Shown piece by piece: positions 1-11,267 of a stretch of DNA of 64,000 nucleotides. Under the pieces are notes generated by a model. That model was not told where the DNA came from. It saw only the letters and a list, made by a program, of their open reading frames with translations, and searched no databases. The stretch comes from Conchocele bisecta (taxonomy: Eukaryota > Mollusca > Bivalvia > Lucinida > Thyasiridae): NCBI GenBank assembly GCA_029237695.1, contig CM055278.1:77459817-77523816 (forward strand). Direction: 5' to 3'. Every line of letters starts with the position of its first letter. Positions within the stretch are counted from its first letter, which is position 1. A program made the translations under genes and the position numbers.

Positions 1-40
1 TGTCCTTAGCTGTTGCTGGGACGTTAAACCCATTCACTTT
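1..40 (+). repeat. 3' tail of a SINE-like interspersed repeat (fragment)
   Basis: The first ~32 bases (CCTTAGCTGTTGCTGGGACG followed by TTAAACCC) resemble the tail of the repeat at 41640-41732 (CCTTAGCTGTTGATAGGCCG then TTAAACACC). Only the end is inside the window. Family assignment is inference. Confidence 0.4.
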
Positions 41-880
41 CACTTTTTTCCTCCGTTTATACGCGTAGAAACGATAATAAAGAACCTTAAAGTTATTTTC
101 CACCCCGTGAAGGAACGTGAATTTATTCCTCTAAATATTCGTTTCTTGGCATGTCGACTCGATGAGACGAAAACGTTAATTTGCATAAAATAAATCAATA
201 ACCATCGATTGCAAAACGTGATTATATTACCGTATTATACACATTTTTTACACCGTGACTTCAAGTGTTTTTCGTCTTGGAGCCGTAGACAAGAAGAAAC
301 GAAAATTAGCATCCCTTAGATGAACACACATCGGCGAAAAAAAAACATCAGTACATTTACTACAATTACATTACATTTCGAAGCCTTGAAGGAATGCTAA
401 TTATCATTCTTTGGTGACATAGAAATTAATTTTAAGGTTGTGAACTGGAAAAAACGAATCATTGGAGGCGTAAAATTTACGTTCGTTCGCGGCGAGTAAA
501 CAAAATGAAATGTCCCGAACGAGCCACCATAAGAATGCCGACATGTACGTGCTGCTGTGAACAGACCTGCGTTTAGACTTACTTTCAGTTTCAGTTTCTA
601 CAATACATCAGCTTGCATTGGGAGGCAATGTGGGACTACGTGATGGGACAGGGAGAATGCTTGTTATAAATTTTAGTTAGGGCGGGTCACATTGTTATCT
701 GCTAAAATTATGATCAGTGTAGACCATCATGGCATGGTCACACAGTTTCATTATCCAAGCAACTAGTCTATGTAAACATATCTACATGTAGACATGTTTA
801 TTCGGCTGAACTAAATATAGGGTGTAACGTGATGGAATGTACGGTCGACTCCATTCAATCACACTGCTGGTATGGTGATT

Positions 881-988
881 GTCGCATATTGCCGAGTCAT
901 TTTGTCGATGTACAAAGTAGTAACACAGTAATTCGTCGCATTTTGCTGAGTCATTTTGTCGATGTACAAAGTAGTAACAACAATGATT
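881..988 (+). repeat. 54-bp unit tandem duplication
   Basis: Two adjacent ~54-bp copies, each starting GTCGCAT and containing GAGTCATTTTGTCGATGTAC then AAAGTAGTAACA. They begin at about 881 and 935 and are highly similar. Confidence 0.75.
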
Positions 989-1289
989 CGCCCCAATTCA
1001 CCACCTCACGGCACGTCCACTTTTTGTACATGGCTGCTTTGACGATAGTGCGCTTGCGCAAACAGAAAGAGGCTGACGGAGGATTCGCTACCCTGCAGTT
1101 TCGCGCCTAGAGGTTCGCACCTTTCCCTAAGGAGGTTTCGATACCCACGAAAGTGTAGGAGGTGCGAAATGTACAGATAGCGAACACGCAGGTAGCGAAA
1201 CCACCGTAATTGCGAAAAAAAGATACCGTCATGTCGGCCCATGTCAACTCTGACCCGTGACGATTTAAATCAAATACGACGAAAACCAC

Positions 1290-1615
1290 GATGCACACAA
1301 TTAAATTTTAGAAAACCCCACTATGCACAAAATTCATTTTTTGGAAAACCCCACCATGCACCCCACCACCCATCCAAATTTAAATCGGGTGCCGTCCAAA
1401 CCCCCCCCCCCCCCCCCCCCCCCCCCCATACCAAAAATTCTGGAAAAGCCCTAAGTAAATTTTCAACTTTATGACAGTATTTCCACGACTCAATTTAAAA
1501 GTCAATGCGTATTTTCACATTGCTGTGAGTATTTTGTTCTCCCACTTTTGATAATCAATGCGTATTCTGCCAAGATAAGTGCGTAACATATGCCAATACG
1601 CACCTTATCTGGACC
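1290..1615 (+). repeat. fragment of an interspersed repeat family ending ACCTTATCTGGACC
   Basis: Text from about 1450 (AAGTAAATTTTCAACTTTAT, then ATTTTCACATTGCTGTGAG) to CACCTTATCTGGACCT recurs with divergence at about 35365-35530, 39425-39510 and, inverted, 61890-61960. The end (CTTATCTGGASCYCTG in other copies) is like the TIR of the hAT-like element at 25334-27075, so this is probably a relic of a related non-autonomous family. Confidence 0.5.
1401..1427 (+). repeat. 27-base poly-C tract
   Basis: An uninterrupted run of C inside the repeat fragment. On the minus strand it is a G run able to form a G-quadruplex. Its exact length is probably unreliable in the assembly. Confidence 0.9.
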
Positions 1616-1653
1616 TATGCACACATGATAGAAGATACATGTTTCTATTTCAG

Positions 1654-1736
1654 AGTACTTGGGTTGCCGGCAGATTTCCGTGAGGGTGTGGTGTTCAGCA
1701 CGTATGCCACTCTCGTGTCTACTGTCCAGAAGGCAG
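1654..1736 (+). CDS. SBNO: strawberry notch-family helicase, internal exon a
   Basis: An 83-bp exon between a pyrimidine-rich acceptor ending TTTCAG (1648-1653) and a donor GTACGC at 1737. Read with one leading base it gives LGLPADFREGVVFSTYATL and then a few residues ending QKA. This matches the part of SBNO proteins just before the helicase DEXH box, where the family has a conserved 'GV.F.TY..L' block. The exon ends one base into a codon, and exon b at 27995 supplies the other two bases (Gly), so the phases agree across a 26-kb intron. SBNO proteins are nuclear SF2-like helicases acting as transcription co-regulators. Upstream exons lie outside the window. Paralogue (SBNO1, SBNO2 or other) not determined. 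Confidence 0.8.
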
Positions 1737-2896
1737 GTACGCTTCGTAGCTTGTACATGCTCAAATAGTTAGGTATCAACAGATCGAGTTAAAACAAAAA
1801 GTGCAAAGAATTTTCGACATTGTCATAATTAAAAAGAAATTTAAACTGCAATACATGCGGCTTGATACTCTCAGTGCGAGGTCAGTCGACAGACACCATT
1901 GCCCATATGACATAATTTTTACAGCCATTGTTAATACTGTACAGCAGAAATATCCAAGGTCACAATTTGAGGTCAAGGGTCCAAAAAAGAGTACAAAAGA
2001 GCTTGCCCGAGCTCTAAATTTGTTCTGCATGGAGGGATTTTGAAATTATTTCACACAAATGTTCCAGTTGAAATTTCAGAGCAGGTGTCATCGTATTTTG
2101 CCGTTATTGATTTCCAAAGTTAGTCATCTATTCTGTAACTTACTGTAAACCAACTAAATTTCGCGGCTACTAAATTTTGCGATTTTCGTACCTGGCCATA
2201 TTCGTGATGATTATCGTTTGCGGTAGGATGGCGTGCGCTAATAACTTTCGCTACCATTTTATTCATTTTGGAAATAATATGTTTTCATTGCAAATTTTTA
2301 CCCAGAAAGAGGAACTGATGAATCAATTTTGTCCTTTGATCCTTAAATTAACAAGTTGTGTGTGAAATATGTTCACCCTGGGTATATAAATGGCCTAACA
2401 CTGATTCGCATTGTCCACTGACGTATTAATCAATATTTTGTTGAGTGAATGTCGCAGCAATAAGCCGTGATTTGTCAGGATAGCGGTCCGATTAAAAAAA
2501 CACAAGCCGCTTGGTAAGCCGTGTTGTATGCGCGAATGACGTCAGCAATCGTGTGTATTAATCTTAGAATTATTGATATGACCTAGTGCCCACGGCATGT
2601 AATTAACACTTGCTTCAAATTGACACCACGACATCTCTTTGAACTCGACAACACAACAAGCTGACTTGTCACAGGCATGTCACATTAGAACAATCAGAGT
2701 CTGTTTACTAAACAATAAAAGATAGCCGAAGCTATTTTATACATGTCACCAAATGGCACCGACCTATGTGGGAAAGGTAAATATATATGCCTGACATATA
2801 TTTGCAGAGATTTTCGTTCTCAATTTTCAATCACTCGCGAAGAACGTGAAAGTGTCTCGCGCACGAATATTAGTTAGTTTACAGTATGTTGAAAGT
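1737..2896. other. start of the SBNO intron, no gene seen
   Basis: Roughly 1.16 kb between the exon and the Polinton. Overlapping 80-84 codon ORFs on both strands at 1776-2043 have no recognisable domain. I see no transposon ends here. Confidence 0.55.
2892..2896 (+). repeat. candidate target-site duplication AAAGT, left of Polinton
   Basis: AAAGT lies directly before the left terminus AGTAGTAT and again directly after the right terminus (27150-27154). Polintons usually make 6-bp duplications, so a 5-bp match is suggestive only. Confidence 0.45.
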
Positions 2897-3095
2897 AGTA
2901 GTATTGAGCGAATGAGTTAATTACCGCGACTAATGGGAGCCGAATTTGGGGGTGTTTAAGTAACCACCAATATCAAAAATTTGTTATGGTTTATATGGCG
3001 AAAAATATGAAAATATGCCGTCACCCGGCTCATGTTTCGAATTTTAAAATTCGAATTATGAGAAATTATGGGAAATTATGAGAAATTTCTAATAA
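2897..3095 (+). repeat. Polinton left terminal inverted repeat
   Basis: The left TIR matches the reverse complement of 27081-27149 (outer part) and then of about 25180-25333 (inner part; the hAT-like insertion separates the two). The best-conserved core is 2927-3025. Similarity fades after the TTCGAATTTTAAAATTCGAA palindrome near 3040, so the inner limit is approximate. Confidence 0.85.
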
Positions 3096-5215
3096 TTTGA
3101 GAGCTTTTGTACGAATACACCATATTGAAGAAGAAACACAATCTCTTTATAATTATTAATTAATTCCCAGGATTGGGAAAGTATATTTACTAGTATATAG
3201 AAAGAGATTATGCCGACTGTCACAACAAATACGAGACGGATAACGAGGAAATCTAATTTATCTCACAAACTGGTCAGTGAGTTAGAAGATGAAAAACCCC
3301 CTAAAGAGCAAATCTCCAATTCCCCCCAAAGCGGCAAAAAAGTGGTGACCCACACCCGTAAAAAATCTATTAAAAAACCCGTAAGATATTCTCCAAAAGT
3401 TCGCGAATTACAGCCGGAGGCCCCACAACGGCCGGTACCGAAAACTGCCCTCCTAAGAAAAATAATAGAAGAGGGAGACGACATTCTGGAATAGTACGCA
3501 CAGACGGAGAGAAAAATTGAGGAAGGCCGTCGCGTGGTGTCGATAACTCTAAAACGAGGCGTTCGGGGGAACATATCAAAACGAATAATGGATGAGGTTG
3601 CGCCGATATTAACGGGAAGTTTCTATTTGAGATATTCCTTTTCATATAAATTAGCGCACATCGAAGAGAATGACGAGCGAGGGAGGCCAAAAATAATAAT
3701 ATTTCATAAACAACTGCAGGGAAGTCCCTGGCTTAGAGAGTATGAGGAAGTTGTTAAGTGGGTTAACGAGCAGGAGGAAACCCGCCTGAAGATCGACAAA
3801 ATAGAACGCCCGAACACAAAATGGACGTTTGTTAGGTGGGTGGGTGTTACGGTTAAAATAATTCTGACCTCCAAGGCGGGGGATATGGGGATGAAGTCCT
3901 CAGAAATAGCGGGGGGGGCTGCTCCCAGAATGGTTGCGACACCGTAAGGGGATGAAACCATTGGACACATTCAACGACGACCATTGCCCATTCAGGTGCA
4001 TAGTTCTCCAAACAACTAAACTCCGGGCAGACCAATGCTTAACAGCGACGCAACTTTTAGCGCAAGAATATTTGGATTTCTGTAAAACTAAAGGATGGAA
4101 GCGGCCGGACCTATACCATTCGATGACCTCAAAAAAGTGGAAGAGTGGTATCAGACTGGAATTGAGGCATATGAGCTGGTTGAGGACGGTACATTGTATT
4201 TAAGAAAAGTGGCGGCGCACTATGACAAACTCGGGACGAAGAAAATGAAAATAGGAATTTACAATAATCACGCGTTCTTGATTACCGACATGGACAAGGT
4301 CACCAAGACATATTGTTGTGGCGCCTGCGATCAGAGATTATCTAATAATTTAAAAAGACACGCGAGCACATGTATGCGAGGGGAGACGAAGTTCACGTGC
4401 AAAGGTGCTCAGATGGACAGACCGCCATCTGCGTTCGAAAAGGCGTTTTATGCGAGATCTCACGCGAGTAAGAAGGCGATAAGTTGGCTCAATTCTTTCG
4501 ACGGACCCCATATTCACACTGCATACTGCGGGCCCGGTGGTGAGAGACTTGTGGCAGGGGCACCACTCGACGGGTTTTGTGGGGAAACCAACACGGCTTA
4601 CCAATTTCACGGGTGCTATTGGCACGGGTGTCCTAAACACTTTGGGTGGAAGTATGTACAACTAAATTAAACTCGCGCGAGAGACGCTGCAATCGCGAAG
4701 GAGTGTAAATTAGTTAAAATTGGGGAGTGTGTTTATACAGGCGACGTTGATCCCAATATTGAGGCCCACCCAACAGTAATTTATCCGCACCAGATTGTAT
4801 ACGATTTTGAACCGTATTTATCGAAAACTAGTGAAGGCGATAATCGATGCAGGAGCAAGAAAAGAAATCTCCAGTTTGTAAGCGAGCTCGTTCCAATAAG
4901 CGTGAGTATCGGCGATACGTTATGCACCGAAATAACGTATGTGAAACAGATCCCGCCAAATTGGTGACGCTCTTTATGGAGGACATACAGAAACGGGGTA
5001 AGAACATACGAGAAGCGGTTGGTAAAGAACATATGCCCACCTATATAGACAAACTTCCCGTTACCCAGCAACGCGAGATCAATAGGTGGATCGATCAAGT
5101 TCCCGTAATTGGGTTTAATTGTAGCCGATGCGATATAAATCTCATAAAAAAAACATTATAACGAGGTCGCGTATAGCGCGATCTCCATTATAATGCGGGT
5201 CTCTCGTGGATCCCA

Positions 5216-6066
5216 AAAAAATATTTAAAAAATCGAGAAAAAAAAACAAAGAAAAAAAAAAGAAAAAAAATCGTCAGACGTCGTAGTCAATGTGTAATTA
5301 GTTGATTCGTGATTTCTGCAAGTTTATTCAAACAACGAAGTTCAAAGTCCATGAAAGGATTATTATTCGTATGTTAGCAAATGTAATACATGTACCTTTA
5401 ATCAGGTAATCATGTTAATAGGCATATTTATTAATCAATTCAATTACACATAATTGTCGCTAATAAATGGTTGCGTGTTCGATCGCCTTACTTTTTCTTT
5501 ACTCCCAGGTGTAATATTTAGCATTCTATAAATAGACTGGTGTTTCAGCATTATCTGGCTATGGGATCACGTGGTCTATTGTTTACACTGCAGCCCACGG
5601 CAATCTCGCTTAAATCGTAAATTTCATTCATCAATATTCATGAACAATATATCATGTGACCCCACATCCTGAGATTATGCACGTATCAACCGCATGAATA
5701 GGCAGGACACGTGACCATAGGCATTATTTATTATCAATTAATCCGTTTAAGCGTCTGTTGATCGCGAGTAGTATACATTGTAATAAGCGTCTGTCTATCG
5801 CGAGCACTATACAACGTAATAAGCATGATTTTATAAATAACTCATATGTTTAACACATTAATACATACAAGTTTGTATGTCATAGGCATTATTAATAATT
5901 ACTTTAACTTCTGTTCAAATGACATTATTTTATATTGGTCCATTGCTAATGGAATTCCCGCAATAGTTGGTAACCGAAATGCGAATGATACCAGTAACCC
6001 GTGCAGTACCAGTACCCGTGCATGTCCCAAAATTTTATAACGCGGTCGGATTCGATCGCGGTTTGA
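5216..6066. other. non-coding block replacing part of POLB
   Basis: Starts with A-rich simple sequence (AAAAAAAACAAAGAAAAAAA near 5240) and goes on as AT-rich DNA with no polymerase homology. The flanking POLB frames do not meet: roughly 200 codons are missing. No TIRs or target duplication were found, so it may be an insertion with deletion or a fill-in. It contains the 36-bp tandem pair at 5749-5820. Confidence 0.5.
5749..5820 (+). repeat. 36-bp tandem pair inside the POLB gap
   Basis: Unit 1 AAGCGTCTGTTGATCGCGAG... (5749-5784) and unit 2 AAGCGTCTGTCTATCGCGAG... (5785-5820) are adjacent and differ at a few positions. Confidence 0.75.
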
Positions 6067-7478
6067 AATCTTGGACCGATAGGTAAGATGTCCAACTTTT
6101 ATAAAACTAAAGGGATCAACATGTTTAAAGACGCAGTTACCCTGCCCGGAGTCGTGCTGCAATTCTTATTACGAGGCACGATCAAAGAACACGTAAAATC
6201 CTATAGGAAAGCGCGGAGACCGCCGCAGAATGTGAACCGCTGTATGCCCCTTTGGCTGAGGCGTACGAAATGTTGAAAGGTGCGCTGGTAGGGGGACCGT
6301 CAATCGTATTTTCCCGGAAAATCGTATATACGCGGAAGCCGGGGTCACAAAAATTAGGTCAACACCAGAAGGTGAGGGGAAAAATTGTGCCGCGGTATTG
6401 GGGTTGGATGCTAACGCTCTGTATTTATCTACGCTAGATATGGAAATGCCCTGGGGTAAGGAAGTAATTTACGCGGCGGACATGTTGAGGTGGACATAGA
6501 GGTTCCTACAACATTGAGAGATAAATTTTTAGAGATGTCCCCATTATTTATTAACCGAGTAGTTGAGGAGGAGGAAGTGTCCGATCACATGTTAAAATAT
6601 TTGAAAGATACGGGCCGTAAATGAGGAACAGGCAAAACATTAGTTGGGGACATGGAAGCTAAGAAGATGTTGATATACACCCCCCTACTACAGTGGTATT
6701 TACAGCACGGACTTGTCCTTACCAGGATATATAGGTGTATTAAGTAAACATCAGGCCTCCCGTTCAGCTGGTTTGTAGAAGAAGTTACTGACGCGCGGAG
6801 AGCTGCCGATAAGGACAGGAATAAAGCGCCCATTGGGGACATAACAAAATTAATAGGCAACTCGTGTTGCGGGAAGATGATAGAATCTCCCGAGAACCAC
6901 CACATACACGAAAGACGAGAAATGTGTAGACAAAGCTTTGAGATCTGCGTTCTTCCACGATTTGGAGGAGATCGGCGACTCGTACGAGATATCTTCTAGA
7001 AAAGTTAATGCGGTTATGACTAGACCGTTTCACTGCGGGATAGCCGTGTACCAACTAGCTAAACTGAGAATGTTACAATTCTATTAAGACTTCTTAGATA
7101 AATACATATATCGGAATTTTTTTAAATTAATACAAATGAATACGGACAGTCTATACATGAGAGTAAGCGCGAAACCGGCGCAAGGAAATGAGAAATACGG
7201 AAGTTTGGGCCGTATAATAAAACCCCACTTGCGCGCCGAATACGAGAGGGTTGGTTGGTGTGCAGTGAATGGGGTGGCAGATACCCCGGCCTTTTCAAGG
7301 TAGAATTTCACGGAGATCGGGCCATCGCTCTATCGAGCAAGTGTTACTTTGTGGAGAAATTAACGGAGAAAACGGAGTGAAAAATAAAACATTCCGCAAA
7401 AGGAATTGGATGGAAGTGGGGATAATTGGACTTGATGGATTTATGGGGTTTATTACCTTAATCACGAAACCTCTTTAG

Positions 7479-7834
7479 TAAACAAACATTCACATATTGG
7501 GATTAAAACCTGTGTCCATACACCCAGCCCCAATCCATCAACACTGTTGAAATTGGATGGTATTGCCAATACACCACTGCTCATTATATCGGCATTCGAT
7601 CGATTTATGGCACAATTTAACGGCGGTCGGATAGGAACGCTCCTTAGTACACACACACAACCACCAAGACAATTATGAAATATAAGCCTGGAGATAAACA
7701 TTACCTGTTTTGTGTATTGGTTTATGCACCAAGCTATCGAGGCGATCTATATATATGAGAGAGGTGACTGCGGCACGCGGTAACACGATTACTTCCTGGT
7801 ACGGACAGTTTGTGTTTATAGAAATGTATGGTGG
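7479..7834. other. spacer between POLB and the minus-strand gene cluster
   Basis: About 350 bp with no convincing coding frame. It may hold degraded polymerase C-terminal codons up to about 7760. A C-run of ~11 bases follows at 7855-7865, at the end of the next gene. Confidence 0.4.
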
Positions 7835-8385
7835 TCAGTGGGTGTTGTAACTTTCCCCCCCCCCCACTTTATCTCCCAGTTTTAACCTAAATTTATCCCA
7901 ATCAGTATTCTCAATCTTGGGAAGGGTGGCGCGCGCCTTAGTTCTAATAGTATTTTTTAAATCCTCATATCGAGACATCTCCTCCACCACCAACTCAAAT
8001 TCAGTGTCTGATATATTGTTATCGGCTAATGCTTTGGACACGATAACGTCGATGCTATTTTTCTTAGACCTTGCGAGAACCGATATTCTGTCGATATTCT
8101 GTCGTGCTTTCTACTTTTATTTTCAAATTTTCTCCCCACTACTCTAAACGCCATACACAGCAGTCCTGCCCCAGCGGCTACCCCGCTCAAACCCCCTGCA
8201 ATGGGAATTGCCACGACTGTGGACAATAATGCGGCTGTTCCGGCCCCACCCATTATAGAAATTGCTGCCAGCACGGCGCTCGCCCCCTCCACTATGTTTG
8301 CCGCGCGTCTATATTTTTTAGCATTCATTTTCCAAGTTTCCCCCTCTTGTTTTAGAATCTGCTGCATCTCGACGATATTTTCCAA
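7835..8385 (-). pseudogene. conserved Polinton protein with Gly/Ala-rich hydrophobic core, one frameshift
   Basis: The start ATG is at 8385. The protein begins with a charged N-terminus (KQEGETWKMNAKKYRRAANI), then a long Gly/Ala/Val-rich segment at residues ~35-80 that looks like one or two membrane-active helices, then a charged helical half ending LGDKVGGG. The frame changes at about 8060-8040: the C-terminal half lies at 7835-8041 (FELVVEEMSRYEDLK). A protein with this layout is common in animal Polintons; its function is not known to me, and membrane interaction is an inference. The gene is collinear with the fibre-like gene upstream (~10 bp apart on the minus strand), consistent with co-transcription. 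Confidence 0.65.
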
Positions 8386-8395
8386 CCTAAAATCT

Positions 8396-9508
8396 GAACA
8401 ATGTCACAACAGTGGAAGAACTCGCTGGGTCAGCGATTTTCGTAACAAAGTTAATAACACTACCTTCGGAAAGTCTAATTGGAACGTCACCGGCGAACAA
8501 AACCACGGCTGAACGAACTATCTCCAGCGAGTTTATTGACTCCAATTGCCCGTTCTTCCCCATCCAGTACGAGATTCGCGGCGACCACGCCCACAGATTT
8601 GCCATTAGAATTAACCGAGCAGACCGCCATTCGGAGAAGTGTACATGGAGCTGTCTTGGCGTATCCCCCATATCAATTGCTCGCTTTGGCGCCAAACGAA
8701 TATGCATAGAGCCCCTCATTCAATGGGCCCCGCTTCTCAAGAAACTCTAATTGGATTGTCACCGGCGAACAAAACCAGCGCTGACATCTGTCCAGCGAGT
8801 TTAGTGACTCCAACCGCCCCGCCCGTTCTTCCCCATCCAGTACGAGATTTACGGTGACCGCGCCCACAGATTTACAATTAAAAAATTAACCGAGCAGACC
8901 GCCATTCGTAGAAGCGTACCGGGAGTTGTCATGACGTATCCCCCATATCTATTGCTCGCTTTGGAGCTAAATGAATATTCATAGATCCCCTCATTCAATG
9001 GGCCCCATTTCTCAGCCCAAACTGTGATGATGGGTTTTCTGTGGTGTAATAACTTAAACTGCTCTACAGATGTGTCCCAACAATGCGGCAAGCTTCTCGA
9101 TAGCGGTATGGGCCTCAACACAAACCTTTTCAGAGGTCTCCTCAAGTGCTTTGTGAGCGTCTTTACGAACACGTTTCAGTTTATCGGAAACTTCCATAAA
9201 CTCTGTATGGGCCTCTTCCCGAAATTCGGTTATTTTCCCACCTAGTTCGTTTAGTTCTGTATGTGTTTCTTCACGAGTTTGTGTAGTCACAGCCAGGGCA
9301 TATACTCTAAGTTGTGATAGTAGACTCTTGTGAATATCGTCCGTGGCCGCCGATATAGTTCTATTGATCAATGATACGTTTTTTCCGGTAGTTAAAAAAA
9401 ATCACCTGTGGGGTTGGATCCGTCGGGAGCTCCAATCTCGATTGGGTTGTTACTCGGATTCATATCTGTCAATAAATTGGAAGAACTGCCTGGTTCGTAT
9501 ATACTCAT
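8396..9508 (-). pseudogene. fibre-like Polinton virion protein with duplicated head domain, frameshifted
   Basis: ATG at 9508 (MSIYEPGSSSNLLTDMNPSN), an acidic/Asn-rich N-terminus, then after a frameshift at about 9390 a coiled coil at 9371-9054 with repeated E-x2-T-E...E-E-x2-T-E heptad-like text. A globular region follows with motifs EKWGPLNEGIYEYSF and RYGGY(V/A). Shaft-like coiled coil plus C-terminal globular head is the plan of trimeric fibre or receptor-binding proteins; calling it a fibre is inference from this plan. The head-coding DNA occurs twice (8742-9015 and 8470-8741), so the C-terminus is a tandem duplicate with further frameshifts. It ends with FR-F near 8396. Confidence 0.6.
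8470..9015 (-). repeat. tandem duplication of the fibre-head coding segment (~272-bp units)
   Basis: Unit 1 8470-8741 and unit 2 8742-9015 share TCTAATTGGA, ACCGGCGAACAAAACC, TCTTCCCCATCCAGTACGAG, CGAGCAGACCGCCATTCG, GTATCCCCCATAT and CCTCATTCAATGGGCCCC in the same order, with spacing 271-275 bp. Confidence 0.85.
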
Positions 9509-9558
9509 AATGTTGGTTGTTATAAATTCTATTACGAACTTGAGTCTAATTCTTTGAA

Positions 9559-10245
9559 TTAATTTGAAATTTCTAGGACGACCGAAATCGGGTAATAGTT
9601 CTTCAACTCTCTCGCTTGATCATCAAGAATAGAGACCGTAAATTCGTGGATATGTCCCGATTCCAAAACTTTCATCTCGGGGCATGGGAAGTCTAAGGTC
9701 ACAGTCTCCCCAAAGAAACAATCACGGGCTTGCACGGTTTTCAGTAATGTGCTGGGAGATCCGTCTAACGTGTTGTACGATGTGTTCACCCGATCCAGGT
9801 ACACCCTGAGAGTTTTCGTGAAGGCGAAGTCCACCGGGTTATCACCGACATACTCACCCGGGACAAACAAGCCTTTATAGGCTGCGTATGTTTCTCTAAA
9901 ACCGAGTCGCACGGCCAACGTCGGGGTGATTGTTACCCGGTTGTTGGGTTCGACGGTCATTGTTGTGAGCCCGGTAGCCTTCGATACTGTGAGGTTGACT
10001 ATACCGTCAAGCTCTGAGGTGACAAAATCTTTGAGCAGTCTAAAACTCCACAGTCCGGGAGGCAGCTTTACCCCTACTTGGCGCCCATCCTTCACATAGC
10101 CAAACCCTTCGCTCTTCCTCACATTCTCCCACCCAACCGTGAAGTTGATTGATCTGAGACCTACCCGGCGTTTTCCACAGCAGTTGTCGATTGTCGATTG
10201 AAGTTCACAACTCTCTTTTTGAACATTAGTGATAGTAGCAAACAT
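9559..10245 (-). CDS. putative Polinton minor capsid (penton-like) protein
   Basis: An intact 228-codon ORF, one of the few unbroken ones in the element. The start ATG at 10245 lies 17 bp from the divergent start at 10263. The sequence is beta-rich with no membrane segment. The C-terminal half carries the pattern RVYLDRVNTSYNTLDGSPST, then GETVTLDFPCPEMK, and ends PISVVLEIS. This is the conserved C-terminal layout of a family found in animal Polintons and related to single jelly-roll/penton-type proteins; a pentamer at the capsid vertex is the expected role. The assignment rests on recognised motifs and size. The alternative is another virion beta-protein. Confidence 0.6.
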   Translation of the reverse strand: MFATITNVQKESCELQSTIDNCCGKRRVGLRSINFTVGWENVRKSEGFGYVKDGRQVGVKLPPGLWSFRLLKDFVTSELDGIVNLTVSKATGLTTMTVEPNNRVTITPTLAVRLGFRETYAAYKGLFVPGEYVGDNPVDFAFTKTLRVYLDRVNTSYNTLDGSPSTLLKTVQARDCFFGETVTLDFPCPEMKVLESGHIHEFTVSILDDQARELKNYYPISVVLEISN

Positions 10246-10262
10246 AATAAACTCCGATTAAA
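10246..10262. promoter_or_regulatory. 17-bp divergent intergenic gap
   Basis: The only DNA between the ATG of the minor capsid gene (-) and the ATG of the next gene (+); it is AT-rich (AATAAACTCCGATTAAA). Promoter elements for at least one direction must lie within a coding region. No defined motif is claimed. Confidence 0.4.
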
Positions 10263-11267
10263 ATGTCGTTGGATACCAAGGCATTTAGCTTCAATTCAAA
10301 GGCAAAGTACGCGGGGGGAGGTGTGTACTACTTAACGGTAGGAATCCACTACTTAATTAGAAAGTTAATAAACGCAACAATAAGAGTAAACGAAGACACC
10401 GGATTTGATACAACTTTTCCAAACATATTTGATAATTATAGGATGCCCAAAATTACTACCCAAGAAACCAGAGAAGCGTGGGAAATCTCTCCTATGCTGT
10501 TTTGGCAGAACCAGTTAAATTTTGCCGTGTGGTGCGCCACAATCGGGTGTGGGGTCTCTTACATAAACCATATGGGCCATAATAAGAGCGATTTCAGCGA
10601 AAGTGCTTATACTTTTCACGTCTACTACACGATCCGGAGAATCCTACAAGAGATGAGCGTGAAACCACCCCAAGAGGATGAATGGGACCCTCTATATAAC
10701 GCGTACGACCACAAAGCCTACAAAAGAATATATGCCGAATTTCAGATTTCGAAAAATACCGACTGGAAACAGAAAACAGTTACTAAAAATGGTGGGTTAG
10801 GTGATATATTTGTAAATGGTAACATCGTAGCGGACACAAGTCTTGGGGTTTTTAATCCTACCAACATGACATATACACTAAATAAGCGACCCCTTCACTG
10901 TAAATTTGCCGGGTGTAAATACGTCGCGGATACTAGAACCGTAACCATAGAACAAAGCGAACATGCCGATATCGGCTGGGGGACTTTCATTTTGGATAGG
11001 GGGAAGGGGTTCACGCAGGCCGGGGTTACTCGCCTCAACGACTCCATTCGCACATACGTCTGGGCCATCCTCGGTGCACAGGCGCAAGCTCGCAGTTCTA
11101 TAATAGTAACCGGGACGGCATTTGACGCGCAAAAACAGTTCTTGGCAAATATCGAGGACGCCATCTTATCTCCGGTGGACTTCCCGGCGGCGATCAAACG
11201 GTATCAAGACGTTTTGCAGAATGCCCGCACCCCATTAGACTATGTATTTGGAATAGGTCTTTATATG

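Larger units (their letters stand above)
41..1653. other. intron sequence without a recognisable gene
   Basis: AT-rich sequence upstream of the first visible SBNO exon. The short ORFs here (for example around 829-1110 and 1241-1474) match no family I recognise and lie in repetitive or low-complexity DNA. It holds a 54-bp tandem pair, a 27-base C tract and a transposon-like fragment, listed separately. Confidence 0.6.
3210..7478 (+). pseudogene. POLB: Polinton protein-primed DNA polymerase B, broken into many frames
   Basis: Successive frames at 3210-3494 (Lys/Arg-rich N-terminus), 3534-3947, 3934-4203, 4095-4670, 4680-5215 and 6067-7478 line up as one family B polymerase of the Polinton type, which primes from a terminal protein and copies the element. 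Visible marks: a cysteine cluster CCGACDQRLSNNLKRHASTC (~4312-4371), the FHGCYWHGC block (~4605-4631), VPVIGFN of the exonuclease region (~5101), LVGGPSIVF (~6288), motif A LDANALYLS (~6404), motif B KLIGNSCCGK (~6850; the usual Tyr before the last Gly is Cys) and motif C as MNTDSLYM (~7137), where the first catalytic Asp is Asn. About 850 bp of unrelated DNA (5216-6066) replaces the Exo II/III region. There are also many single-base frameshifts. The C-terminal block PGLFKVEF (~7290) is kept. Confidence 0.85.

Noticed and set aside
829..1474. Small ORFs at 829-1110, 1006-1298 and 1241-1474
   Set aside because: They cross a tandem duplication, repeat fragment and poly-C tract; no family resemblance.
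10878..11197. Minus-strand ORFs under the split Polinton gene
   Set aside because: Antisense shadows of a conserved + strand gene.
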